NCBI GenBank assembly: GCA_018389105.1
Contig: JACATO010000329.1
Span: 1,715,501-1,779,500, forward strand
DNA: 64,000 bases
DNA from: Nautilus pompilius
Taxonomy: Eukaryota; Mollusca; Cephalopoda; Nautilida; Nautilidae
Direction: 5' to 3'
The notes below the pieces were generated by a model, which worked only from the letters and a program-made list of their open reading frames with translations, was not told the DNA's origin and made no database searches. Position numbers and translations under genes: made by a program. This document shows, piece after piece, positions 29,973 to 43,900 of the stretch. Within the stretch, counting starts at the first letter, position 1. Every line of letters begins with the position of its first letter.

Positions 29973-32900
29973 TATTTATCAGGCTTCTATGAGGAGTATA
30001 AAACTTCATTTTTGAAGTTCACATCTCTTTTTATCCATGGATATAATACACATGCTACCAGGGTTGTTCATATGAAATCCATCTGGACACCATTACAGCC
30101 AGGTTTAATCTGTATAATAAACATGTCTGTTGCATGTTAACATTTTTAGCTCGTACTGCATTAATTCACAATAGTAAGTGGAAAACAGCTGTATTTTGCT
30201 GTGTGACTTAATTTAGCTTAGAACTAGGGACATCTAAATGAAATTGGTTGAATGTCCCTTATAGTTATGGAAGAAGGAAGCCATTGTGGCTTAAACAAGG
30301 GTCTCCAAGGAAGAGAACTAGCCATTAATACAACTCTCAAATTTATTAAAAGAGCATCATTGCTAACCACATTTGGTGGTGATTTTCCTATGTGCTCATA
30401 GCCAAAAACTTTAATTATTTTAAAAACCTTTGATGGGTTTCTTCCCTGATGTCTAAAGTTCATTCTTTTCGGACATAGTATTTAAAACTGCTTAGTATAT
30501 TCTAAATTCTTAAGATCTGGAAGCATTCTAGTGAATCTCTCTCTCTAATAAATCACCATCTTTTCTCACATATGGACTCCACACCTACTCTGCATACTCA
30601 ACTTTACTTTTATGTTTGATACTCTGGTTAATTCTGCTTGCTTTGTTTGCAGCTCAAATAAACTCCTCTTCACATCTGAGATTTAGGTTAGCAATTATCC
30701 CTAAATCCTTTTCTGAAGTTGCATTTCCCTGTTTAGTATCACCTTTATAACAATGACTATATTGATGCCTATCAACTATTTGTATAATTTTACACTTATA
30801 ACATTGTTCTATTTTTCAAAACTGGTTAATGCATATATATATCCTTTTCAGCATTAATGCCAGCATATATCATAACATTGTCAGCAAGCTTTTTAATATT
30901 AATGTCAAAGATGCCATCAATATATTTTATATAAATTTTTAAAAAATCAAAAGTGGACCAAGCTTGATAGCTGGAGCAGAGTTATGTGCATTAACTTATC
31001 TATTTCTTTTTTTAGATGGTCTTTCGGAGTGGTACTGTTTGAAATAGTGACATTGGGTGGGACACCTTACCCTACCATAGATAACAAGGATCTACTAAAA
31101 GAGCTGAAACAAGGCTACAGGATGGATAAACCAGAAAACTGCAGTCAACAACTGTAGGTATCAGTTATGATAATTTCCTATTTCTATTCTCTTTTTTTTC
31201 TTTAAAAAAAGAAACAAGTGGTAAGCTGAGATAGCATTGTTGTTTGTTTTTTTGCCTCCCATCTATAAACAATTGTTCTCTTCACCAAAAACGTAATAAT
31301 AAGCTAAAAAAATTTTAAAATTATAAAGGGAACTCTGCTCATTGTGATACTCAAACAGCTTAGCAACAATGAGATGAGTCAAGATTCATCTGTCTGAATT
31401 CAAAAGACGTTTGCATATTTTGTCATACATGCATTACAAATTAATACTATTGCTTTTTTCAAATGATTTATTTGTCATTATTTTGGATTAATGATGAACA
31501 TAGTCAAGTCACTGGCTAGCATGTGATGTGTACATCTTTCTCTTTTGGTTTTGAGCTTCTTAACCAATCTTATTACAGTATCATTCTATGGTTTCAACAG
31601 CCGGTAGGCCTTTATTTGTATGTTACCCTTTTTTTCAATATCTGTATTTTTTAATGCAAAATATGTTTCTCCAACAGTAGTAAACAAATAAACATAAAAA
31701 AGGATGACATGGTTGTCTCATTGTTTTTTCTACTGGACTAGGTAGGTCAAAGATTCAAATTGGTTTCCATTCATGTAAATCAAAGGATGCATTTCTGGAT
31801 GCCTATTGGAAGAAATTGTTTTCTTTAGAACTTAGCAGGATGGATAAAAATCTTCAGTTTCATTCTCACATGCTAGAGAGACTTAATCCCTTTTAATAAG
31901 TACATAAATGTATTTTCTTTCACACACACACACTCTCTCTCTCTCTTTCTGTCTCATTCACTCACCCAAAGGTCATTGAATAAGTGGTATTATTTCCAGA
32001 AGGCAGAAAAATGGATTACGAATACTAAAGTGTTTTAGTTAATTGATTCCAAACTCAGAACAAAATAAAATTTTTTCTAATCAACTTGCATTTTTCTATC
32101 AAAACAATATTTAGGCTTGAGTTTCGTGGCATGAAGCTCTCACTCTAAGTATTTGTCTATTGTAAAAGTCATCACAGTACTTTGCACCATCTTTTTGGTG
32201 AAGTGCATCAGTTTTATTTGACAAAATCTTAGGTTTCTTAGTTGTTTCATAAGCTGAAGATGTTAATTTCTACACAACCTGACAGGTTTGAAACTACATG
32301 AAAGCCTTATTAATATTTTGAAAACTTCTTTTGCATACATCTTCCATTACGATGATGATAACTTTTTTTTATATTTTGAACACAGAATATTTAAAAATCA
32401 TAAACAAGTTTTTCTTTATTGGAAAAATAATTTATATTTTAATAATGAATTATGTATGAAATAAGGGATATTCCATTGATGAATCTACAATTACAGCTGT
32501 CAGTATGCATATTTATGTATACACAGATTCTTGTCATAAGTAAATAGACAATTTATGAGACTCAAACAAGCCATTCTTGTCATGTGATAAGCACATGATT
32601 AAAAAATGTAAGAATAAGTACAGGCCAGAGAAAACTCTATGGTGACCATGTCACAAACAGGAAGTTCATGAAAGCTGTTGGACTTTGAAATGGGATGCAT
32701 AGTTGGACAATTAGTTCAAGAGGAATAATAAAATAACTATTCAGGTGCATCCCAGTTTCCCATAGCCAACAGAACAAAAACTTAATTGTGTGAAGAGGAG
32801 AGTGGAAACTGAACCCTGACAATCAGCTGAAATTTGGCAAAACATGCAGATGTCCAGAGAACCATCAGACATTATGTTATTACCAGTGCACAGGTTGCAA

Positions 32901-35900
32901 TGGATTAACAACAAGATTCAAATCATTCTTTACCCCATGCAGTGTTTAGTCATTGAGAACAATGGGCAATGTAGTGGCTATGATATCCTTTTTTGGTCTT
33001 GAGAGGGACTTTTAACAATGGGCATCTGTCCAAAGATGGCAGTATTTTGTATGGAAGATAATGCATCAGCTCATATTGTCTGCACAACACAAAGATGGAG
33101 AAAATGTTGGATCATAACCACTCTGCCATTGCTTGGGCAATTATTGGACATTAAACTCCATTGAGCACACTCTTGACATGTTCTCATTAACCCACTTCCC
33201 TGGACTTTTTAATGCTGTTTGTGTGCCAGAAATTGGTTGAAAACCTGCAGATCAGAATTGTTAGTCTCATCCATGCATTGTGTCAGCATACTGCTGCCTT
33301 GCATAAGGAAAAGAACTACAATACCATAAAACATTAACCCTACATATTTTGCCTGTGTTGTGTGATTCTACAATAAACAGGTTCATTTAAACTTGGCCTG
33401 TTTATTTTTACTTATGTCAACTCTGTATATATTTCATTTTTTCCATGTAAACTTTTGAGTATTTTATACACATGTATTGAGAGAAAAACGAACTTTTTTT
33501 TAAAAATAAAATAAACAATATGATAAATCATGAAAGTATTGAAATGTAAGCAAAATATTTGGGGGGATTTAAGCTTGTGAAGTAGTTGCAGAGACTCATT
33601 CTAGCTGTTGCAGTACTACTGCTTCCAGATTTAAAATATAGATAAAGCTATAATACCATATGATGTTGATTTTAGCTCATCTCTACAATTAATTAGGAAT
33701 TACTGGTGCTGTAACAACTAGCCCCAGGCCTCTCCTCTCATCTTTTTAAAAAATATTATAGTAACTTTTAACTGCATACATTTTAGATGAAGAGTGTTTA
33801 TATGTATTGTTGGGACCTATTATTACTCTGACTTTTTACATTTATGTAAGATTCTTCCAGAGCAGTAAAATGTCTAAGATTTGATGAATTGCTATTCTAA
33901 GGAAAACACAGTACACACACATACACCACACCAACCTATGCATGCATGTTTAACCATTGCCAGTTGATACAATTCTAAATCTATATCAGTACTGTTTTGT
34001 CTCTATAAGAATTTATCGATGCATTAAACAAACAGGTCAAAGGGTATTTTCTTTTTTTTTTTGACATGGAACAACTATTTTAGCCCCTTTGTTAAGTTAC
34101 TGTTTCTTTTGAAAAGAGATTTCTATTTTCTCTTCCCCCTCTTAAGATATTGCGGCCCCATTTGACACTTAATGCTGACAAAATTAGCATTTTACAATGA
34201 CACGTGATGATGCGACAATGCTTAATGCAAAAAAAAAAACAAAAAAAAATCCCTAATGCAATCTGTGAGCAGATTCGTTATAATTCTATAATTGCTGCAA
34301 TTCGTCATTTTAATCTCCTTCATGTGACAGGATGTTGTTTTGGCGGGTGTCCGAGGCTGTCATTTCTGTTTGTTTGCAAGACGTCAAGGGGCAGCTGCAG
34401 TGTCAGGCAGGTTGTCAGAAAGGCAAAAGAACGAGGGGAACTCATTCATTTTCTGAAAGTGTGTTGTCACTCTCAAAGTTGGTATCCAATTTGGCCAGGT
34501 CATTAGTGTGGCTCTTTTTTTTTCTCCATCTCCACTGGCTGAAAAAAAAAGTGGAGGTTGGAGATGGTTTTCTTGTGTCTACAAAACTGGCTTACTAAGA
34601 ACTATGAAAAAAAATGAAAAGTCAAACATTTTTGGATGAACGCTCTGCCACTCTCTCCACAAACCTTTTGTGTTACTGATGTAAAAATCCTGCTAGTAAT
34701 ATTTCGACAAAAAGTGAATGTTGCAGGAGAAACTGGAAGGGTTGATTATTCAAATTACATGGCATGAAATAAAACTCAACTGAAACAAATGTTTGTTGTT
34801 GTTTTAATGGATTTGCACAATTTCTTAGTTTTATCAAACTGTCTGTGGAATCAAGCTTTCAGGAAAAGCTGAAACTTTAATGTTTGTTTGACAGTTTCTT
34901 TTAAGCATGAATTCCAAGTTTTATCTAAAACTAAATTAAACTTACTAACAGGGCTCACAAGAAGTAAAACAGTTGTGGCCACTGAAAAGTATTTATCATT
35001 TGAAGAGATGATTTTGGCTTTCAACTTTCTAAATGTGTTTAATTTCATTTAAAAAACAAAAAAAAAAGATTTACAAGGCATTAGGTGTTTGCATGCTGTT
35101 TTCCTTTCTAATTTAATCTTTTAAAGCATTCATTAGAATGCTAAAATGGAAGGTTTCATGGTTGGCCTGTGGTAACTATTAACACCATTTAACTCAGTCT
35201 ATCTACATGTCTACTGCACTACAATTTAATGTATGAGTTGTTTGCTGTTTTCTTTAGGTTTGCTTCTGTATTTGTCACTTGCCCAGGTATGTATTTGACC
35301 TTATCCATGGGTAAACACAAGTACATTTTTGCTATGCTACATGGATACACAAACAATTGTAAATTTGTTTTCTTCATATATGTGTGACTCCCTTCATGCT
35401 GTTAACAGCTCTTGAGAAACCTGTTTCCAAATTGAGCCATCAGCCAGTAGGCTGCCTTAACTTGCAGGGTGTAGATGTGATGGAAAGGACTTAGTACTTA
35501 CTGGAGCAGGTCAGTCAAGTTAGAGACACAAAAAAGCAAAAGATCCCAAACTCACTGTGCTAGCATTTTTTCAAGTTCTGCATTTTCGTTCCAGGAAACA
35601 AAACCTTGGATGAACCTTACATGTTATTTGAAACTTCTTAGCACTTGTTTACTAATTGTAGGCTTCACATGTACTTGAAGGAATGCAGGGAAAATCTCAG
35701 TTGTAGACATTTTAGGTATCGTAACAGGATGGACACACATATACATCATAGTGTGTTTTTAGTGAAAATTGGAAAAAGTCACTTGCCTATGCAATGTTAT
35801 AGTCCATTTAAGAGGAATCCTGTTTTGTGTACAACCTCTTGCTGCAGAGAAAATTTTTATAACCATCTTTTATTTCATGTTTACTACTGAGCTGATGCAT

Positions 35901-37910
35901 CAAAAAAATTGTTTTAGTACTTTTCAGATCTGTATTACTCATCAAAAGTTGCTCTATAGGGCCGTGAAAAATGGTACCTTACTCATTAATATGACTCTTT
36001 GTAATAACAATCCTGTATCACTCCAACTACACATGCTTTTTTTAATGAGCAATGACTGAATATATGGTTAGTTCAACATGTTCAGCCAACTGTTGGGTGC
36101 AAAACATAAATGGTTAACTTTTAAGTATACAAAATCTCATTGATTCAATGCCAAACAGGATAAAAGTTCCACAACAAACTAACATACTGTAATAGCAACT
36201 CAAGGACAAATTACCATGATAGGGTACTATATTTCTCTCAGTCATCTGTGCCAACTTGTCTTGCATAGTGGTTTCTTCCAAACTCTCTGGCTTGGCTTCT
36301 TTCGCTGTTAATCAAAAGTTCTAGTAGGGTTGTTCTTGCAGAAACCATTGGTATTTACCCCATTTGTTCATGGATACTGAACAACTGTATTTTACTTTAA
36401 TAGAACTTGATTAACATTTGAGCATTGGACTTATCAGTATGAAAAAAAGATGGTTAACTTTGCTTCTTTCTTTTAATAGTTGAATAAATGATTTTTGCAA
36501 TAGCTAACTTTATGAATTTTATAAGAAGAATTAGGTCTTTTCAGTCCATGTTTCTGCTTCACCTGAACTGTAGCCACTGAAACCCCAATTTTACCAAATG
36601 TTTTGTGAGTATATTTGCTTAATGAATATGTATCAGGGTGTAGACTCAAATTCTGTTTTTTTATAGATAAAGGATTAACAGCTATATTTTGTTTTTTGGG
36701 AGAGATTTGTTATCTTAAAACATTTTATGTCTGGAATTTAAAACTTTAAAATTTGTATGCTATATAAACACTAAAGCTTGCTCTCTTTTTTTGCATATTA
36801 AGTACAGATTTATCATCACCTTATTTTTCACTCTTTGTATCCTCTTCATCTCTATATCCAACAAATTGGACTAATCCAATTCTGAATCGAGATTACAAAG
36901 CTTAGTCTAGGGATCTTTGTTCTTTTTGGAATGGATAGATAATCCCTGTTCATTTCTTCTTTTAAAATTTTTAAATCTTGTTTACTCATTATTCAATATA
37001 ATATGGCCATATTTAAGAAAAAAGCTGAAATATTAGAGATTTCAGCACAGGATCACTTGAGTGCTTCCAGGCTTTGAATATATATATAATGTTGACTTAT
37101 TAAGATTTTTTTTTTATTTACCTGGTATGGTATTTGAGGTGAGATCTAATACAGTTTTTTCATGATGATCAAGAGCTTTGAGAATGTGGAAAATTGCAAA
37201 TTCTTTTTGAAAATCTAAATTAACAAATACTGTGGATCATACTTATAACACAACTGAATCATCAGTATGGTTTGATATTAGAAAAATATATTAATATAAT
37301 TGTAGATGAATGGATTAAAGTCACTACTGATATCAGTTAATAATGATAATGTAAACCAGTTTAAAGATCAAATTATTCTTCCTTTTTTTTTTCTTTCATG
37401 GTCTTCTATAAACCATCATGGCTTTCTGTTCTTTGTAATAACAAAATGTGATGGTTTTAGTTTCAGTTATTGTTTTATAAACTCTAAAGTGAAAGAGTTA
37501 AAAAATATGGGAAGGTTTTAATTTTTCTGATTTATCAAAATGGACAATTATATTAACTGCTTCATCCTGTAAAAAATTCTTCAATATATCTTTTACTTTG
37601 GAAGTCCATAACTCCAATATAAGTGTTGTTTTTTTTTTTTTAACCCTGGTCCTGCCTGCAGTACAATGAATTTGAGAAATAGCTGGGAAAATACCTCTGG
37701 CAGTCCCAGGCAAAACTAATTTCCTATTTTTTCATTGGTTAAAACCATCATTTGTGATGGTATTATCCAAAGTCAATATATTGATGACCAACATGTGTGT
37801 AATGCACTTTGGGGATCACTTTATTTAGGTATGCTAAGTAATTGCTGCTGTGGATCAGTATAGTGAGTACTGGTAGGACTAGGGTTAATATTAAAATCTT
37901 TTATGTATAC

Positions 37911-37950
<40 letters not shown>

Positions 37951-40900
37951 TATTAGGTTTTTACAAAAGTTATTTTGGCTTTTTACCACAACAAGGAGAC
38001 TTCATATCACTGCTGAATGCTAAGTTTATTAATCAAAGTAAGTTCCATTACAGTCAGTACATTCTTACCAATGAGCTACAAGTGCATTTATACCATTTTG
38101 AAAGAAATCTAGATTTCTGGAGTCAACAAACTGTTGGAAGGCAGTTTTACTTGGTGCTTGGTTGGAGAAGGATTTCATATGAAGGAAGCTGTTGGGATGT
38201 TTGAAAAGTGGTGGTCTGTGGGAAAAAGGTCTGGTAAATAGGCTGGAAGAGGGAGAACTTCGTACCCCAATGTGTTCAGTTTCTGAAGAGTCACTTTTGC
38301 AACATGAGGATGAGCATTGTCATGGAGCAGGATTGGGGCCTCTTCGATTCACCAATGCCAGCTGTCGTTTGGAGAGTTTCTGGTGAATGATGTTTAATTC
38401 ATGACAGTACCTTTCAACTGTGATGGTTGCCAGTTTGCAAGAAGTTACAGTGGATGACACCAGTTTCAGTCCACCAGACAGTGACCATGACCTCCTTTGG
38501 GTGGAGGCTTGGTTTTGGAATGTGGTTAGGCCCCTTGTCTCTGTCAAGCCACTGTACTGAATGTTTGTGATTGTTGTAAAGGATCCATTTTTCATCACAC
38601 ATAATGATTCGGTCAAGAAATGGGTCATTTTGGTTTCTTATGACAAGTGAAGAGCAGATTTCCAATCAACAATTTTGTTGTTGTTTATTCAACTTGTGAG
38701 GCACCCACTTGTCATGCTTTTTCACCTTGCCAATTTCGTCAAGATGCCGGAAAACAGTTGCAGTGCTTATGTCAAGCTCTCCAGCAATTTATCGCACTGT
38801 TTTTCTTGGATCAGCTTCAACTGAGGCTTTCAGACGGTCATCATCATACCTGGAAGGACTTCTGCTATGTTCCTTATCTTCGAGGCTCATATCTTCTGAT
38901 CGAAACTTTGAAACCATCATTGTACTGTGTGCTCATTTGCTGTGTCCTCACCCCATGCTTGCTTAATGTTATGAGTTGCCTCACTTGCTTTGTGGCCTAG
39001 TTTGAACTCATGAAGCAAAATGGCACAAAAAACTTTTCTATCCATGCTTCACTCAGAACCCTGAAACAAATATCCATTCATGATTTTTAAAAAAATAGAT
39101 TTTGTATAATGTATGCCAAAGCACATGCTACAGAACAATGTATGTATAACTTATCTACATACACCTTCACAAACATACAAAAAATGGACCTGAAATTAAC
39201 ATAATATAAAACCCAGAAAACTTTTGTAACGACCTAATATATATACTTTCTGAAAAAGATATTAATGCTTTTAACAAGTTTTTGTCAAAACAAATTTATT
39301 AGGTTATCTCCCTTAGGTATATTTAGTACAATAACTAGGTAATAAGGTTAAACTAAATATGAATTACTGATTTCAGTAGCAGCATAAATTTTCCACTACA
39401 ATCTTGAGTTCTATTAATCTGTGAGTTTCTTTTTCCAACAATAATTTGTTACTTTGGTATGTTAGAAGCTGTGATATATATGTGGTGTGTGTGTGTATTT
39501 GAGAAGATTGTACAATAAACTTGTATGTTAGTGCCACCTGCCTCCTTACTTAGGGTTTTTTTTTTATTGATTCATACCAGGCAGGTACAAAATAGCTGTT
39601 TATATGAACAATTTACCAATGGAATTGTGGATCATTTTTCCAACACAATAGTTGTGCAGGTGTGTGGCTTGGAGGTGGGGGGGGACAATCCATCTTCTTA
39701 GGGGTCAAAGGTTGCATTCCTGTGCCTTCAGCAGTAGGCTAAATGTCCTGACATAATTGCTTATATGCTAGATAGGTTGAGAAATAGTTGGTCTTGCTCA
39801 TTGTCACTGATACTGTGACTGCAGAACATTCTGGGTGTAAATGAATGTTGTTGCTTCAAGGACCTTCTGTCCACAATAGCAAAATAATTCACTTCTACCA
39901 GCTTTCTAAATCTTGCATTGTTTGAATTTTGTGAGAGCACAGATTAGTTAAAATATAAAACAAATGTTTCTTTCCCCTTTCTCACTGTATGGTCTGCTTG
40001 GCTTCACACACACACACACCACACACACACACACACCACACGCATGCACATGCAAAAACAGAGAAAGAACAGACAGACAGACAGAGACTTGTAATGTATG
40101 TCTTTACAGTTTTAGGGGAACCTCTCAAAACTTAACTATTTTGAATGGAATTATTGAGTCCTAAAAATAATAGCTGAAAATGATAAAATCCTAAATCAAA
40201 ATAAACCGAAAGTTTTGTGCACTGGTTTGTTGTGTAGTGGTTGTGGTTTGGATTACTGTTAGCCATTGATTGGTTTTGACATTTCTTGGGCTACAATGTT
40301 ATCTCATTGTTTGTTTTCTTCCTTTTTTTCTGCATTGTTTCGTTTTTCCTTCAGCAGGATATTCCAGTGGTTGACTACTGGACTGAAAGGGTTTTAAAGC
40401 CCAAGTTTGAATCTCTTTTGGGAATGGCTCTGTTTGGCATACTTCCTTGCCACAGTTTCCTCTTGCTCCACTCCATCAACCAGCCATGTGAGTTTCCTTC
40501 CACATCTAAAGGTGAAGAGTTCTAGTAGGGTTTTGTTGCACATATGGATTTATTAAGTAGAGCAATGGAAAACCACCTGAACTGTTCATTTCCCTGGTAT
40601 GGTTCTAAGCCAGGACCTGCCTGCTGATAGCAATGATTTGTTCCTTACCAAGGTATTCAGATTCTTCTGCGAAAAAACTTTTTCTTTTATTTTTTAACCC
40701 TATCAGAGTTGGTTGGCCCTTTTTTCTGCAGGCATCGGAGATCACAATCAGTTTTCTGAAAATGTTTCACATCAGCTTGCTGCATCCACAGACCAACTTC
40801 ACATACTTATTGGTTTTTCTCTGAAGAATGGGGGAAATAACAAGTAAATAAAGGTTTAGCTGCTGATTTTTAAAAAGATAAAGGGTTAAAGTAAAAAAAT

Positions 40901-43900
40901 AACACAATTAGAAATATACCTTAAATAAATGCTTATACTTCCACAATTGTTTCTTAATGTGATAAATATAACAGCTTTAGCAGAAATTGTTCTTGTGGTT
41001 TACTATTGTCCATCAGCCTTTTAAGACTGACCATTTTATTTTACCACCCCGAGGAGCATATATGCACATCAATGCTCTATGGGAATTGCACACTAAATCA
41101 CAGGGTTAGGGTTATCCACAGAAGTTCCTGATTAAACAATAATATTAATGACAGTGGTAAAGTGAAATTTGGTTTGCCATTTTTTGAACAGAATTGAAGC
41201 ATTGACATTAATAGTTGACTGGCTATGTTACATAATTTTCTAATGTTAAAATCATTGTTAGAATTTTTGCAGAAAACATTTTTTGTAAGATGAAGAATTT
41301 CCCAAGAAAACTTTCTAAACTTTATGAAATATGTAGTTTAGTTTTAATTTAGTTAAAGAAGGCAGGCCTGCACCCCTCGTTTCTGTGGGAAAGTAATACC
41401 TGTCTTGATTTTTAAACTGAATTACATTGCCTCCATTAAAACTTGGTCTATTTATTTGCAATTCTATTGTCTGAAAGCTGCAGGCTGTTTGGAAATTACC
41501 TTTGCATATCAATTTCATTGTTTTATGCACTAATTTACCTTTTTTTTCTTCAATTATTTGGTTGCATGCTTAATAACAGATTATGACATGGTTTTCTAGT
41601 TTTAACAAATTGTGGTGGTGAACTAGATGAAATTTATTTCTATTATTGGTTATGAAACTGTAGAATCTATGGCTGACATAGTCCTCGATTCTCTGGTATT
41701 CTTCATGCATATGTGTGTATGATGGTTTATGCTTCTTGTACATAAAGCTAAAAATTGTGGAAGGTTTTTAAAACTTTAATTAGAAGAAAATAAGAAGATA
41801 AATTAGTTATATGGTGTACAGATTTTTTTTAAATCAAATTTTAGTTTTGTGTGAGAGAGAGATTGAGAGAAGTAGGTAACAACAGTGTGCAACAATAGTG
41901 CTATAACACTTGGGTGAAAATCTCCAATCTTGAAATGAATAGCTAGGCTGCAAACAGTAACTACTGCTGCACATAGTCTAAACAACAACAAACAAAGGAT
42001 ATAAACCTTGCAAGCTGAATTTTCAGCTGGCATTCACTTGTAATAAATTTAATTTTAAAAATAAAAAATAATATAATAATAATTGTTGGTTTGGCCATCT
42101 TTAAGTTTTTAACTGGGTCTGGTTTTTTATTGAAAACAATCACATCAGGTTAATCACAGCAGGGGTAATTAGGTTGATTTGGCAGTCAAAGAGTCAAGTC
42201 CTTTAACAATTTCTTTGTTTGTGCTTGGTTTCCAGTGACCTTAGTTACTCAAGAATTTCCATTCGGCTTTGAATGTAATGAAAATTTGAAGATTTTCAAT
42301 GTAGTCATTATTAACTTTACATCAGATTCAGTGGTGGCTTCTTTTGATATCTTACAGAGCAGACGCTAATTTAGTCCCTAAATTATTTAAGCTAGAAACC
42401 TATAGGTGGCTGCATCTTTTGAATAGTAGGAGTGAAGAAAAAATTCAATTTTTAATTGAAGAAAACAATAACAGTATTAAAAATATATATCAACCACACA
42501 CCTGGGGAATACTGAAAAACGGGCCTTGGGGTATTTTTTGACCAAGCACAACCAACTGTGGACATGAAAACACAAATATTATGAAAACGGTGTATGAATG
42601 TATTCTTTGCAGATGATACATTGTCTACCATATTCAGTGTTAGGTTTCTGTTTGGTCAGGATCACTAGATTTGTTGACAAAATGTTTACATTACATCCAT
42701 CTGATGAGGAGAATACAGCCCATCTTAGTCATGTAAATCGTAGATTTATTTCACTGGTGTCCAAATACTTGCCAAATCTTTTCCCTTTTTTTTTTTTTTT
42801 GTAGGAATCTGTATCTTTAAATGCATTGATCAAGTTTTAATGAACATAATATCTATTTTTCTCCAAATTTAAATGTATACTATGGTCATTCAAATAAAAC
42901 TTGGCCGGATACAATTATAGCCATCTTTGGCCAGCTCTTATTTGAATGACCCTAGATACAGACAGTTCAAAAGTTTTGATTCTCCCTAGATCTGCATTAA
43001 CAGAACCTATCTACAAATCATGCTGATACAGCTTGACACTGCATCCATTATCATTAGTAAATGTGTGAATACTTCTAATCAAGTCCCACATTTCATCATC
43101 ATTTATGAGGTAATTTTGTAAATCATGTTTTTGCCTATTAGATTTCAAATAGTCATTTTCTGGTAATTTTCCATTAAGTATGTAGAACAGTACAAAGCAG
43201 TACGCACTTCAATACATTGACATAACATTGTTATACAAATCCAGTAGCTTTGATTTTACCAAGCAAAATCATAAAATTCTAGAGTGATGCAAAATATTTG
43301 GCCATGGCCATATTTACAAGGGCCAGCATGGATTGGTAACATGAACCAAAATCCAGTTCAAAATATTCACTCATGTTTGCTTTTTTTTAACCACTGGGTT
43401 GCTTTGTTGTTATGCATAGTACAGTTTCCTGATGTTAAAAAAAGTAAAAGTGCCATTAGAATTATATGGATTTACAGGATGTTTTGAACTGAATACTGAC
43501 TTACCGGAGTTTCTAGTGGGAATGAAATTTTTTAAACTATTATCATATAGAAAAGGGTAACTGAGCAGGTCCCCTAAAGTTTCAAAGAGGCATCAGCCAA
43601 ATCCTGTTTGCTGTTTATAAAGGAGATCTCCATCATAAATCTCTGGGGAAAGGGCCAGGAAAGGCAGCAGAGCATGGGCCAGTCTTTTGTTCCTTTCCTG
43701 CTGAAGCCTCCCATGTCAGAAGTCAAGATTTTAATGTGAGACATATTGATGCTTTTCAAGGTAGAGTTAAATAGGATGAGCTTACATGGGTTAGTTGGTT
43801 TTGAATGGCTATTTTATTGAATGAATTGCCATCATTCATAGTTTATAAAGTTACACTGCATAATATAGCCCAGTTTTTTTTTTTTAGATAACCAACAATC

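Larger units (their letters stand above)
9324..31015 (+). other. RTK intron 2 (21.7 kb)
   Basis: This intron holds LINE fragments (9785-9955 and 14085-14235 on +; 24880-25475 and 30224-30965 on -), a Tc1 relic (10621-11976), MITEs (12441-12620, 29335-29459), SINEs (about 23080-23240, 24545-24780), two dispersed-repeat copies, a heat-shock-element-like cluster (16072-16178) and microsatellites. The stretches 14.3-16.0, 18.0-21.4, 21.5-23.0 and 27.0-29.3 kb contain AT-rich sequence in which I recognise nothing firm. Confidence 0.85.

Noticed and set aside
34204-34506. Overlapping + frames of 100 and 88 codons as a new RTK exon
   Set aside because: The kinase domain is already continuous from exon c to exon d, and a suitable donor is not visible.
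42344-42541. 65-codon + frame with protein-like composition
   Set aside because: No recognisable domain, no matching splice phase to the RTK, and no similar frame elsewhere.
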